Below are positions 34,564 to 44,643 of a DNA stretch of 64,000 nucleotides, in pieces. The first letter of the stretch is position 1. Each line of letters starts with the position of its first letter. Origin of the DNA: Serratia symbiotica. GTDB taxonomy: Bacteria > Pseudomonadota > Gammaproteobacteria > Enterobacterales > Enterobacteriaceae. The notes beneath the pieces are model-generated. The model was not told the origin of the DNA. It saw only the letters and a list, made by a program, of their open reading frames with translations, and ran no database searches. The translations under genes and the position numbers were made by a program. The DNA lies in NCBI GenBank assembly GCA_024160085.1, contig JAMDYG010000001.1, positions 1,426,001-1,490,000 of the forward strand. Direction: 5' to 3'.

Positions 34564-35283
34564 ATGGGTTGTTTCTTCAGAGAAAAATAACGATATCAAT
34601 TATGTCTTTCAGCCTATGTTCGCGGAATCTGGACAATTGCTGGCCGTTGAGTGCTTATCTCGCTTCAATTTCAATAGTGAATATGCTCATTTTTCTCCCG
34701 AACAGTTCTTTCGATATGCCGATAGCGAAACCCGAGTTGAGATTCTGTTAGATCAGGTCAACCTGATAGAAAAATATAAGTATTGGTTTCATAAAAATCA
34801 GGTAATAGCCACGCTGAACGTGGACGATGACTCTTTGCGATATTTAGCTAACAGTCGCTTTGCCGAAAAAATTAATGCCATGCGCTGTATCTATTTCGAA
34901 ATCAGTGAGAACGAAACCTGGCTGATGGAACAGTACATTCACATAGTTCTTACACTAGATCATTATTCATTTTGGCTAGATGATTTTAGAGCTGGTTATG
35001 CAGGATTTTCTGCCCTCTATAGCATCCCTTTCCGCATTATTAAGCTCGACCTATTTTTATTATAGTAATTAATGAAAAAATCCGGTGGTGAAAGTTTAAT
35101 ACACGCCTTGTTACATTTATTTTACCTTAATCATTACAAAGTAATCATCGAAGGAATTGAAACTCTAGAACATAAAAATTGCTGGGCGAAATGCCCTATT
35201 ACGCACTTCAAGGAAAACTGTGGAAAGAATCCAGAATTACTGATTTGAATTCTCTACTTACAGCTAAATATTTTTATACTTAG
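34564..35283 (+). pseudogene. EAL-domain c-di-GMP phosphodiesterase, degraded
   Basis: The ~235-residue product resembles a stand-alone EAL protein such as MrkJ/FimK-type regulators of fimbriae, which degrade c-di-GMP. ATG 34564 reads MGCFFREK then a stop; a one-base slip in the A-run at about 34589 restores NDINYVFQPMFAESGQLLAV, then ECLSRF at the EAL motif (ECL instead of EAL), IYFEISENETWLM, DDFRAGYAGFSALYSIP (the DDFGTGYS-like motif) and, after a stop at 35063, VIIEGIETLEHKN and PYYALQGKLWKES, ending at 35283. It is divergent from the fimbrial operon. Confidence 0.85.
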
Positions 35284-35284
35284 T

Positions 35285-35917
35285 ATGGTATTTTCCATTA
35301 TATCTAAGAATACTATTTTAGTCATTAGTGAGTGTAAGTACAGTAATATCGGCATGTCGAGGCTACTGAAAGAACATTATGGTGCTTACAATATTCAGCT
35401 ATTTTACGATTTTAAGCAGGGGGGCAAAAGCGGAAAGAATCATCAAGCACGATATTGCCCTGAATTACTCTGATCTTCACTTCACATAATCTGTAACAAA
35501 GCGTCAACGTTAATTGAAAGCCTGGTGCTCTTGCATTAACAATACAGCGCTAAGATGCGTATTCTGGGGTTTTATGATGATGAGCATGTAGTAAAGCTAT
35601 TGTCGATAATGGGTATTTCTATTGAGTTGGTATTAAGACGCATCTCACTTTATTCGCTGCAAGAAAAAATACAGCGACTACTGGAAAGCTATGAACCTGG
35701 TGGGATCAAAGTGCAAAAAACTCGTGAACTAAGCTCGGCAGAGAGCGACGTTCTCTTTAACTTGTTGCATGGTGATAGCCTACTGCACATCGAGGAAAAA
35801 CATGGCACACAGCCCAAAACTATCTTATCGCAGAAATACAGCGCGATGAGAAAACTGCGGCTTAAACAGCATGCGCACCATTTTGTCGCTGGTAAGCAAC
35901 CGCTACGCAGTATATAG
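35285..35917 (+). pseudogene. LuxR-type transcriptional regulator, frameshifted
   Basis: The first part (MVFSIISKNTILVISECKYS, GMSRLLKEHYGAYNIQLFYD) looks like the N-terminal domain of a small LuxR-family regulator. The frame shifts in a GGGG run at about 35420 (continuing as ERIIKHDIALNYSDL) and more decay follows to 35550. The C-terminal part reads SSAESDVLFNLLHGDSLLHI, EKHGTQPKTILSQKYSAMRK and LRLKQHAHHF, a LuxR-type helix-turn-helix (spacing L-S-x-x-E to K-T-x-x-x-x-K). It lies 1 bp past the EAL gene, an arrangement like the mrkI/mrkJ pair next to Klebsiella fimbriae. The target genes would be the fimbrial operon. Confidence 0.8.
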
Positions 35918-35954
35918 CTAATGCAATGGCCAACAACACAAGTACGCAGTCTAA

Positions 35955-36082
35955 AGAACTGCGCTCCCGACATTCGCCAAGCGGTTAGCTAAGTGGCAGA
36001 TAAAGACACCGCTGACATGTTCACCGCCACATCACGCAATCTGGACAAATTCCTGTGGTTTATCGAATCAAATATTGAATAA
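35955..36082 (+). pseudogene. dps: 3' end of dps (DNA-protection ferritin-like protein)
   Basis: The reading APDIRQAVS then [20 protein letters not shown] and WFIESNIE with TAA at 36080 matches the C-terminal 40 or so residues of Dps (family ending [21 protein letters not shown]). A stop (TAA after AVS) interrupts it, and the rest of the ~167-residue gene, including the ferroxidase residues, is absent: upstream sequence belongs to the LuxR remnant. Dps protects DNA under oxidative stress and starvation. The fragment is a deletion remnant. Confidence 0.85.
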
Positions 36083-36217
36083 ACGCTTTTTGGCGCAAAA
36101 CCGATGACAGGCTGCGAGCCTTTACCCCATCCTGTTTTTCTTGCGTTGCAGTTGCGTTGTATAGAAAGTCACCAATAGGTTAAAACCCTGAGATGACGGT
36201 AAGATGGAGAGGTCACA

Positions 36218-36452
36218 ATGGCGAGCGTCTGGATGCCGGACGGTGCTGTACAGGATCAAATTGATTCTACCGTTAATGATGTGGTGCAACGTGCACGCGA
36301 TGCGTTGGGGGCGGCAAGAGTGAACGTGTTTGTCAGGAATGCGGCGAAGAAATACCGTAGGCATGCGCTACTGCCTGGCCTGTCAGATTAAAAAGCAGAC
36401 TGCCAATAGCTTATATAACCGTCGCGGTAGTAAATACAGCCAGTTACGGTAA
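36218..36452 (+). pseudogene. ybiI: DksA/TraR-type zinc finger protein YbiI, frameshifted
   Basis: ATG 36218 reads MASVWMPDGAVQDQIDSTVN and DVVQRARDALG, as in the small (88-residue) DksA/TraR zinc-finger protein YbiI. Near 36315 the frame shifts to SERVCQECGEEIP, then a stop, ACATACLACQIKKQTANSLY and NRRGSKYSQLR ending at 36450. The cysteine pairs of the zinc finger (CQEC, CLAC) can still be read across the frames. A ribosome site GGAGAGG lies 6-10 bp before the start. It is next to dps, as both are in the same region in E. coli. Confidence 0.87.
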
Positions 36453-37247
36453 TATTACCGGCACATCAGTGTACATTTCCCTCCTTAGTGCACCAGCTGC
36501 AATATCATCGCATTAGAAAAATATCAATAGTTTATTAGTTCCACCCTGCCAGTAGTGCTAGCTACTGCGATAAATGCCAAAATTTGGCACAACGACGTTG
36601 GCGTATATCACTTCCTGAGTTTGTCGTCCACCATGAGCCGTTCGTATTGATGCCAGTTATAGCACTTTTCGACGAGTAAAGACGAACAAATAATAGCAAC
36701 ATTAGCTTTATTACCTGAACAGTTGCTGCGGTAGGCATAATCAATTCGATATAACTTAAAAGCGATAGTCACTGAGCCTGATCAATTTGCTGCATATCAC
36801 TGGCCACCTAAATATGCCCTAAACATAAACAGACAAAATCCTGTTGCCTAAACCGATCCGTAATCAGTAGCTATTTAACCATCGGTGAAAGTTCGCTCAG
36901 CTTTTTTGTACCAAGGTATCCACTGCACCGCGAAGTAACAAAGGATATTTAGCGATATGGCTGATTGCCACGAAACTATCACTCCTGTGCATTCAGCAGT
37001 CCGTTAGGAAAAATGAAACATGCCAAAATTCACAACCATAATCTTATGTGTGTTCTACACTAGAATAGATTTATTGAGAGAATCACTCTAGAAGCCTTTC
37101 TATACGCTGGTTGCTGCTGATTACCCAAAGCTCATGGAAAATGTCGTATCAGCGCGAACCACAGGTGAAAAATTATTCTTTGTAGCGTGAATTTTAAAGC
37201 GCAAATAACCCTTGTAGCAAACAATTTTCAACATTCTGCCCATGCCG
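36453..37247. other. 800-bp stretch with no recognisable gene
   Basis: No reading frame longer than about 60 codons resembles a known family. On the minus strand near 36560-36740 a run without stops (AYRSNCSGNKANVAIICSSL in one frame) may be the trace of a decayed gene that I cannot identify. The right edge is the IS903-type element. Confidence 0.4.
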
Positions 37248-38256
37248 GGCTTTGTTGAATAAATCAGATCGCTGTGCGAGCGAGCGTCCCTGTAGCTGGT
37301 CGGATTTTCAGGCAATACGAATGCTTTCTAGCATACCTGCCTTCGTCATCTTGTTCAGGGCACGCACCATGGCCAAAGCCTCTGCTACCTGACAGTCGTA
37401 GTCACGCGGCGTCAGTGAGCCTCCGAACAGCTGCTTTACCCGGTACATGGCCGTTTCTGCTATAGAGCGACAGTTATATTCTGTTGTCCATTTCCACCGC
37501 GCATTGCTCCCGCTCAGTCGCTGATTCGCTACTGCACGGTTACGGTCTGCGTACTCACCGGGCCAGTAGCCCACGCCATTTCGCTGAGGGATGAGGGCGC
37601 TGATTTTTTTACGGCGCATTTCATTGTGACATAACCGGGTGTCATAAGCGCCGTCCGCCGTAACATTGTTAAGCGACAGGTCCGCACAGATGATTTAATT
37701 GGTTTTGCTGTCAACGGCCAGATACAGTTTCCGCCAGATACAGCGGCATTCTTTTCCGTGTTTTTGACTTTCCATTTGCCTTCACCCAAGACCTTCAGCC
37801 AGGTGGGATCAATCACCAGGTGCGTGATTTCACCCCGGGTGGGAGTTTTGACACTGACATTGACTGACTTTGCCCGCTTGCTGACACACAGCTGTAATCC
37901 GGACAGCGCAGCGGAACGCCTATCAGGGTAAAATGGAATCAATGAAGCCCTGTGCAGCCCGTAGGGTCAGCCGTAATACTCGTTTAATCACCAAAACGGT
38001 AGTGATGGCAAGGTCAGAATAGCGCTGGGGTATTCCTCGCGCTGAAGGTGGGGCTGTCTCATACCGCGTCTTACCACGTCTTAATCGCTTCGTCGTCCAG
38101 CTAGAAAGTCATGGAGCCGGGTTGATAAGCACTTTGTTATAGGTGTGCCAGTGAGTGATTCTGAACTTCTGCTTAGCCACGGAACTGCCTGCGTTGTCAG
38201 AGAATGTGTGATCTGCCCCTTCAAATCAGCAAAAGTTCAATTTATTCAACAAAGCC
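37248..38256 (-). mobile_element. degraded IS903-type element (IS5 family)
   Basis: Both ends carry the IS903-type terminal sequence: GGCTTTGTTGAATAAATC on the left (37248) and its reverse complement, partly degraded, on the right (ending 38256). The 1009-bp length is slightly below the 1057 bp of IS903, matching internal small deletions. The usual 9-bp target duplication was not found (CCCATGCCG on the left, AATATAATG on the right), which suggests an old or rearranged copy. It inserted just upstream of the inverse autotransporter gene. Confidence 0.9.
37308..38180 (-). pseudogene. IS903-family transposase, broken
   Basis: GTG 38180 gives AKQKFRITHWHTYNKVL, the IS903 transposase N-terminus. 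After several stops, LRCPDYSCVS, VSVKTPTRGEITHLVIDPTW, VLGEGKWKVKN, VADLSLNNVT-like text in shifted frame, RRKKISALIPQRNGVGYWPG, NARWKWTTEYNCRSIAETAM and YRVKQLFGGSLTPRDYDCQV follow, ending SIRIA at 37308. The DDE-type catalytic residues fall in different frames, so the enzyme is not functional. Family length is about 307 residues. Confidence 0.92.
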
Positions 38257-38284
38257 AATATAATGAATAATAGACTTTTTTGTA

Positions 38285-40813
38285 GTGATGTTCCTTCGTC
38301 TTGCCTGCGGAGGGTGGGCCTGGGTTACCATAGCTGTTCAGGCAGCCTTGCCGCTGGCGGTGGCTTTTACTCCAGCCATCAATGGCGCAGACAGCGGTCA
38401 GCATGTCTTCCCTTCCCCACCCATACCGCCCCTGCTCCACACCCAGACCTACCGCCTGGCAGACGGCGAAACCGTTGACTCTGTGGCGCAAAAATACCAC
38501 CTAATCTCGGCAGCACTGCGCCAGCTTAATTAATTTCGTACCTTCTCCCATGGCTTTGACCACCTGCACCGCACCGATGAGCGTACCTAGCTTAATCTCG
38601 GTACCGGGCTGCTACACTTCGTACCCCATTATATGTTCGGTGCCAATTTCTTTACTGATTATGACCTGTCGCATGACCATGCCCGTATCGGTCTGGGGGT
38701 GGAATATTGACGTGATTTCCTGAAACTGAGCGCCAATGGCTATCAGCGCATGACCGGCTGGAGAGACGCGCCTGAGTTGACGGATTATGAAGCGTGCCCG
38801 GCCAACGGTTGGGATATCCGCGACCAGGCGTGGCTGCCGGCACGGCCGCAACCGGGTGGCAGGCTAAGCTATGAGCAATACCACGGCGATGAGGTAGCGC
38901 TATTCGGCAAAGACCAGAGCCAACGCAGACCGTATGCTTTCACCGCCGGGATTGAATACACCCCGGTGCCGCTGCTAGCCTTCAGCGTCGCACAGAATCA
39001 AGGGAAATCGGTAGAAAATAATACACGGCTAGGGTCGAGATGCACTACCAACTGGGTATGCTATGGCAGCAGCAGATCAATCCCACTGCCGTGGCGGCAA
39101 TGTACAGCCTGGCAGGCAGCCACTACGCCTTGGTGGAGAAAAATAACAACATTATCCTGTCGTACTACAAGAAGGAACTGATTCACCTGTATACCGCATC
39201 GCAGGTGACCGGCTATGGTGTGGAGAAAAAATCCTGTCTCGGTCACCAGTAGTCACGCGCTAGCGTGTATCGATTGGTTAGCCTCGGTGCTGTTTTGGCA
39301 GCAGGCAGCAAAATCGTTCAGGACAGCGCGCCCAGGACTATAGCCTGGTTGTTGCCAGCCTATCAAGTTCAAACCGGGCGTCAACCATTATACCGTCAGC
39401 GGTGTCGCCGTAGGGTAGACAGTCAGGGTAATACATCGGATCCGATCGAAACCCGGGTAACAGTGCAATCCCCACTGATTGACACTAACAGCAGTGCTTT
39501 GACACCCCGCCACAGCACCTTGATGGAAGACGGAAAAAGCAGCCAGTTGCTGACCATGGTGCTGAAAGACATGCAAGGCCAGCCGCTAGAGATGCTGCTT
39601 GCCGACATCCACATGGCTGTCAGCGCACTGAAATCAGCCTACGTCTCGGCGGTAACTAAAAGCAGGCTGGGGTCTATCAAGTGACGGTGACAGCGGGAAG
39701 CGAGGCGGAACACATCACGTTGACGCCGATGCTGGGCAACCTGACGTTGGGCGCGTAACAGGTGGTGATCGGCTATTCGCCGCTGGATAGCGCGTATTCA
39801 ACCTTTATAGCCGACCGCGAAAGCATCACCGCAGACGGCCAAGACAGCGCTACTCTGACATTCACCGCCAAGGATGCGCAAGGCCAGCCGATGCCGGGTA
39901 TCGTCCGCGTACTCCGTTTCTAGGTGTTAGACCGCGATGACAACCCGGCTGTGCCTGGCGCGGTGACGACGACGCCAACCATAGAAAGCGTTATGCCTGT
40001 GGTGTATTGTATACCGCGTAACTGAGCGGGAAAAAACCTACAGCTATCAGGTCATCCCGCAGATTAACGGCAAGGCGGTGGGCGACCTAAATGCCACCAT
40101 GACCCTGGTGGCGTTCACGACAACCGTGCAGGATATCCAGGTGAACGGATACGAATTTGCGCCAATTTTTGGCTTCCCAAAAACTGGCTTTACGGGTGCG
40201 CACTTCACCGCCAGGCTGAACGGTGGGGTATCTGTATAGGACTATAACTGGAACACTAGCGCCCCGACCTGGACAATAGTATTAGTGGACAGTATGGTGC
40301 GCCTTACCGACAAGGGCAATACTAACGAGGTGACCATTACGGCGACCTCCAAGGCCAACCCCGTCAAAGCGATCCACTACACCTTTAAACTGAGTGGCTG
40401 GTATATCAACAATGGAATGATCAAAACAACCTAGCCTGACGCAAAGACCTACTGCACCAAACATAGCGCCAGTCTACCCACCCGTCTGCAACTGGGTGGA
40501 ATAGCGACAGAGAAGCAGGAGTTAAACCAGCGCGGTACGATAGGTTCCCTGTGAAGTGAGCGGGACAATTTAGGCTATTTCATATCAAACACAATCCTCC
40601 CCACCCCGCCAGTATATTTTGGACATCTAAAATTGACCACAACAATCAGTACTACGCCATCTTTACCAGTACCACCCCGCCAGTATATTTTGGACATCTA
40701 AAATTGACCACAACAATCAGTACTACGCCATCTTTACCAGTAATAGTCTCTTCGGAGACTATCCTAATTCCACGAACTCCAGCAGCTACGATGTGTGTCG
40801 AATCGAACTTTAA
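38285..40813 (+). pseudogene. inverse autotransporter adhesin (invasin/intimin family), degraded
   Basis: Starts GTG 38285 with ATG 38288 next to it (FLRLACGGWAWVTIAVQAAL, a hydrophobic leader ending VAFTP). A LysM-like motif follows (YRLADGETVDSVAQKYHLIS, then FRTFSHGFDHL), then the inverse-autotransporter beta-barrel (FGANFFTDYDLSHDHARIGL, GYQRMTGWRDAPELTDYEAC, YHGDEVALFGKDQSQRRPYA, AGIEYTPVPLLAFSVAQNQG). At least two Ig-like (bacterial Big/invasin) repeats follow (TLMEDGKSSQLLTMVLKDMQ; ADGQDSATLTFTAKDAQGQP), and a C-type-lectin-like end (SASLPTRLQLGG...YDVCRIEL, stop 40811). Many stops and shifts and a 71-bp tandem duplication break it. The IS903-type element lies 28 bp upstream. Such proteins display adhesive rods on the outer membrane. 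Confidence 0.85.
40601..40742. repeat. 71-bp perfect tandem duplication
   Basis: The 71-bp unit beginning CCACCCCGCCAGTATATTTT occurs twice head to tail without a mismatch (40601-40671 and 40672-40742). It lies inside the C-terminal lectin-like part of the adhesin remnant; since 71 is not a multiple of three it also shifts the frame. Confidence 0.95.
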
Positions 40814-41041
40814 CTTTTAACCGCTACTCCTCTTTGAGCGGCCCCTACGGGTGCCGGTCATTTATGCCTCCTGGCAAGACACCATCGCGGTATTCTGCGG
40901 TTGTATGCCTTGCCCTCGGCCCCACCTAAAATCAACTGACCCGATAAATAATTACCAAACAGGAAAAAACTAGCCTACAGCCTATTCCCGTAAGCGTACA
41001 TTGTTGTAGTCCATTTACGCACTGACAGCGTAGAATAACCA

Positions 41042-41128
41042 GCGCATACAGGAAGTCTGTGAGGGGGATGATCTCTGCCCAGGCATAAAATAGCAAATAA
41101 AATAGCCTACTAATAGGATAGGTTCTTA
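41042..41128 (+). repeat. dispersed intergenic repeat, family A, copy 2
   Basis: Same ordered blocks as 26712-26794: GCATACAGGAAGTCTGTGAG, CTGCCCAGGCATAAAAT, GCAAATAAAATAGCCTA and GGTTCTTA. A related short motif AAGAGCCTATTCCAGTAGGC occurs at 45943. Confidence 0.7.
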
Positions 41129-41180
41129 ATGTTGATCGATGGGTAGAAGCTAGTCACAGTGGCGGCACATTATGCCCGTC

Positions 41181-41360
41181 ATACTTCAAGTTAACTGTGC
41201 GTAAGCTTTTTCCCCATTCCCCCCAATTACTGACGGGTGTCAGCGCCTGGGGGGGGGTTAATCAACCTTATCCCTGAGGTTCAGCACACGCTACTCAAAT
41301 CGGTTCCCAAGCGATTTGTCGCTGAGTTGCCGTCTGCCTGCTACATGAGTTATTTAGTGT
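41181..41360 (+). repeat. dispersed intergenic repeat, family B, full copy
   Basis: Begins ATACTTCAAG and shares CCTGAGGTTCAG, CTCAAATCGGTT, GCGATTTGTCGCTGAGTTGC and CTGCTAC-GAGTTATTT with the copy at 54381-54552 in the same order. It sits just beyond the degP terminator. Confidence 0.7.
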
Positions 41361-41364
41361 ATAA

Positions 41365-41395
41365 AAGGGCGTAGTTCATTGTGAACTATGCCCTT
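41365..41395 (-). terminator. rho-independent terminator of degP
   Basis: A 14-bp nearly perfect stem (AAGGGCATAGTTCA / TGAACTACGCCCTT on the minus strand, loop CAA) is followed by TTTTATAC. It lies 20 bp past the degP stop. Confidence 0.88.
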
Positions 41396-41415
41396 ACATT
41401 ACCTGCTGGCAAGGA

Positions 41416-42837
41416 TTATTGTATCAGCAAATACAGTTTGTTCTCACCGCGCTGAATATTCAACGCCAACACAGGAGGCGAGCTATCGAGTATTTTACGC
41501 AATTCGCCCAGGTTTTGGATCGGCTGTTGGTTAACGCCCAGGATCACATCGCCCTTTTTCAGGCCAATGCGTGCGGCGGCGCTGCCATCCTTGACGCTGT
41601 CCACTTTGATACCTTTCTGAGCGCCGATCTGGGTATTACTTAGCTCGGCTCCTTCGATACCGGTATAGATATTGCCAGACTCAATCTGTGTCTGGGTACT
41701 TTGCTCCAGCACGGCGTCAAGGGTCATCGGTTTACCGTCACGGATGATACCCAACGACATCTTGCTACCAATTGGCAACGTGCCGATTTCTGCCCGGAAA
41801 GAAGCGAAGCTGGAGATAGCTTTGCCATTGATGGTGATGATCACATCGCCAGCCTTAATACCTGCCTTGGCGGCGGAGGATTTAGGCACAACCTCATTGA
41901 CAAAAGCTCCACGCTGTGCATCGATCTTCATCGCTTTGGCCAGTTCAGAGTTCAGTTCGGTGCCCTTAATGCCTAGTTCACCACGTTTCACCTGACCATA
42001 TTCGACCATCTGCGCCGTCAGATTTTTCACCATGTTACTTGGGATGGCAAAGCCGATGCCGATGTTGCCGCCATCCGGTGCCAGGATCGCGGTGTTGATG
42101 CCGATCAACTCGCCGTTCAGGTTGACCAATGCTCCACCGGAGTTACCACGATTAATCGCGGCGTCAGTCTGGATAAAGTTCTCGTAATTTTCTATATTCA
42201 GGCCGCTGCGACCCAGTGCAGAAACAATACCTGAAGTGGCAGTTTCACCCAAACCGTAAGGGTTGCCGATGGCGATAGCGTAATCACCGACGCGCAGTTG
42301 ATCGGAGTCTGCCATTTTGATGGCTGTAAGATTCTTAAAGTCCTTCAGTTGTAGCAGGGCGATATCGGAACGCATATCTTTTCCGATCACCTTAGCGTCA
42401 TAGCGCCGGCCATCACTCAGCTTTACTTGAATTTTATTAGCGTTATCCACCACATGGTTGTTGGTCACGACATGGCCTTTGATTGCATCAATCACTACCC
42501 CGGCACCTAGTGCCTGGAAATTCTGCTGTGTACCCTGTTGCTGCCCATCCGGCCAAACTTGACACAGCGGCGAACTCTGGAATGGCGAACCATTGCGGCA
42601 AAACGGCGAGTCTTCACTAAAAAATTGCTGGAACTGCGGTGGCATTCTTAGCGTATTGACCGTAGTACTACCCTCTACATTGATGCTCACCACAGAAGGC
42701 ATCACTTTTTCCAGCATTGATGCCAAGCTTGGCAACGGTTGCGAGCTGGAAAATGTGGTGTCGGCGGCGCTATCCTTAAGCGGCCCCATCGCCATACTGA
42801 ATGTCAGTGCACTTAGGATTAATGCGGTTTTTTTCAT
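41416..42837 (-). CDS. degP: DegP (HtrA) periplasmic serine protease/chaperone
   Basis: A 473-residue intact protein, length as in E. coli. It degrades or refolds misfolded outer-membrane and periplasmic proteins. The signal region (MKKTALILSALTFSMAMG...) precedes the trypsin-like domain with catalytic His128 (TNNHVVD), Asp158 (RSDIALLQL) and Ser233 (NRGNSGGALV). Two PDZ domains follow (RGELGIKGTELNSELAKAMK; TQIGAQKGIKVDSVKDGSAA). The regulatory LA loop has the cysteine pair (FCRNGSPF...LCQVWP). It lies downstream of dead dgt, the usual dgt-degP order, and has its own strong terminator. Conserved in a symbiont that has lost much surface biology, it fits a continued need for envelope protein quality control. 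Confidence 0.97.
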   Translation of the reverse strand: MKKTALILSALTFSMAMGPLKDSAADTTFSSSQPLPSLASMLEKVMPSVVSINVEGSTTVNTLRMPPQFQQFFSEDSPFCRNGSPFQSSPLCQVWPDGQQQGTQQNFQALGAGVVIDAIKGHVVTNNHVVDNANKIQVKLSDGRRYDAKVIGKDMRSDIALLQLKDFKNLTAIKMADSDQLRVGDYAIAIGNPYGLGETATSGIVSALGRSGLNIENYENFIQTDAAINRGNSGGALVNLNGELIGINTAILAPDGGNIGIGFAIPSNMVKNLTAQMVEYGQVKRGELGIKGTELNSELAKAMKIDAQRGAFVNEVVPKSSAAKAGIKAGDVIITINGKAISSFASFRAEIGTLPIGSKMSLGIIRDGKPMTLDAVLEQSTQTQIESGNIYTGIEGAELSNTQIGAQKGIKVDSVKDGSAAARIGLKKGDVILGVNQQPIQNLGELRKILDSSPPVLALNIQRGENKLYLLIQ

Positions 42838-43009
42838 CTGTATGTCTCTTTTATCGAGTCGTTAAGAAAAGTCTTTCAATCCATCCGGTGCATTGTCAGA
42901 GCTAATTAATAGCCTAAAGTTCCGGCGCAGGTTATTGGTAATAGTAAATAAATATTGCCTGTCTTTACAAAATGGCTCACCGACTGTAGCACGGGAAAAC
43001 AACAATTAA

Positions 43010-44517
43010 TTATTCTGCTGCAATTAATCGCCAATATTCATCATAAGCATAAAGATTGGTCATTCCGCTAATATATTCTTGCAGTAAACGTGCGCGGAAA
43101 TAATATTCTCTAATCGCCTGTTGTTCTGCCGATAGATGCTGCAACCCGCCCACGGCTTCGACACATAGGATAGCCGATGTTTAGTGGAAAGCTTGTGGTA
43201 TAACCGCATTTCGATCGGATAATGCGCGATGGCTGTTCTGCTGCACCAGCCGGGTTAAATCGGCCAATGGCATCGCTAGCAGCGGGCTGTAAATGTCTAG
43301 TAGACCGCTGATAACCAGGAACCCCTGTAACTCAAGCTATTCCACTTCTAGGTGGTTGAACACACGTTTGAATACCATATTCTTAAATATTTTTAATAAA
43401 TCAAATCCTTGTCCATCATCCTCCAGCAATGCATGATTGAAGTGGCCCTGAAATACCGCCTCCAGGTTGTCGATAAAGCGTTTCGCCGCGTGTGGCACCA
43501 GCCGCTTCACCCACCGTTAATACCCGCAAATACATGAAGAACTGATCCCCGCAGCTGTCAATTTTGCAGAAGGCACTGGCAACGGTTTTATCGAATAAAT
43601 CCCCAGTGATCACTTTCCCTCCATTCCTGCTTGAGATGCTGATAAAGTTGCTCAACGGTGAAGATATTTTTTCCACGGCGTCTTCGAGATCGGCAATATA
43701 ATAAGAAATATCGTCGGCGGCTTCCATAATATAGGTCATAGGGAAAAGGTTAAATTTGCCCATATGTAGTTCGCGCCGTAAGCGATCAACATACGCTTCC
43801 TCCGCTAAATAATAACCTGGCTTTTTCATCAGGTAGCTGTGGCTAGCTGGGATCTCGCTAGCCCAATAGGCCTGGCGGGTATATTTCAAAATGCAACCCA
43901 CCTGCGCGTAAGTTAGGTTGAGCTTCAGCAGGGTATAGACTATGCGGATCGCCTGAGCATTGCCATTCAAAATGGCTAAGATCTTGACGAATGAGGCTGC
44001 GCAGCCGGTTAAGATCGCTTTCTCCCTGATGCAGGCGTAGCATCTCAACCTGACACCTATCGTGGCTACCAGGCCCGCTGCCGCAACTGGCGGGATTGAG
44101 TCGCTGGGTGAGCCAATCGTTGATCGCTGACTCGCCGAAGTAGCTGAACGGCGGATTGCCGATATCATGTATCAGACAGGCCGTTTCGATGATACTTTCA
44201 AAGGGAGCGAGCAACCAAGTCAGGCCAAGCTCATCAATGCGCCCAGCTAGTTTGAAGCGGTTGAGGATCTCTTTGGCGATATGCCGCCCGATCTGCTGCA
44301 CTTCCATAGAATAGGTCATGCAGCTATGCACGGCCGCATTACGCTCCAATGGAAAGACCTGGGTTTTTTGCTGCAAAAGGCGGATGGCGGCAGAATTGAT
44401 AATGTGCCCACGATCGCTCTTAAACTGCCGCACAATGTCGTACTTATCTTTGGCCTCAATAGGTTTTCCAAATGGCTGCAGGAAGATGATTTTTTGCTTG
44501 AAGTCGATCCTGGACAT
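43010..44517 (-). pseudogene. dgt: dGTP triphosphohydrolase, degraded
   Basis: Dgt hydrolyses dGTP to deoxyguanosine and tripolyphosphate. ATG 44517 reads [20 protein letters not shown], then [36 protein letters not shown] and the HD motif [20 protein letters not shown]. The frame is lost after about 170 residues (near 44090), and further pieces lie in other frames: [51 protein letters not shown], and the end [17 protein letters not shown] with stop at 43010. Several frameshifts and stops are spread along the full ~500-codon length. It is next to degP as in E. coli. Confidence 0.95.
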
Positions 44518-44643
44518 CTGTTTCTCCTTAGTTGCACCTACCTCTGTGATAACAATTACCGCCAGCGGATGCAATGAATTATCTCTCTGGCAGCCATGAT
44601 AGACTATGGTGCAAATCCCCCACCTAATTAGCGAGTGTTATTT

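Larger units (their letters stand above)
40814..41364. other. intergenic region with both dispersed repeat families
   Basis: About 550 bp without a gene between the adhesin remnant and the degP terminator. It holds family A repeat copy 2 (41042-41128) and family B repeat (41181-41360). The remaining part, 40814-41040, shows no recognisable feature. Confidence 0.6.
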
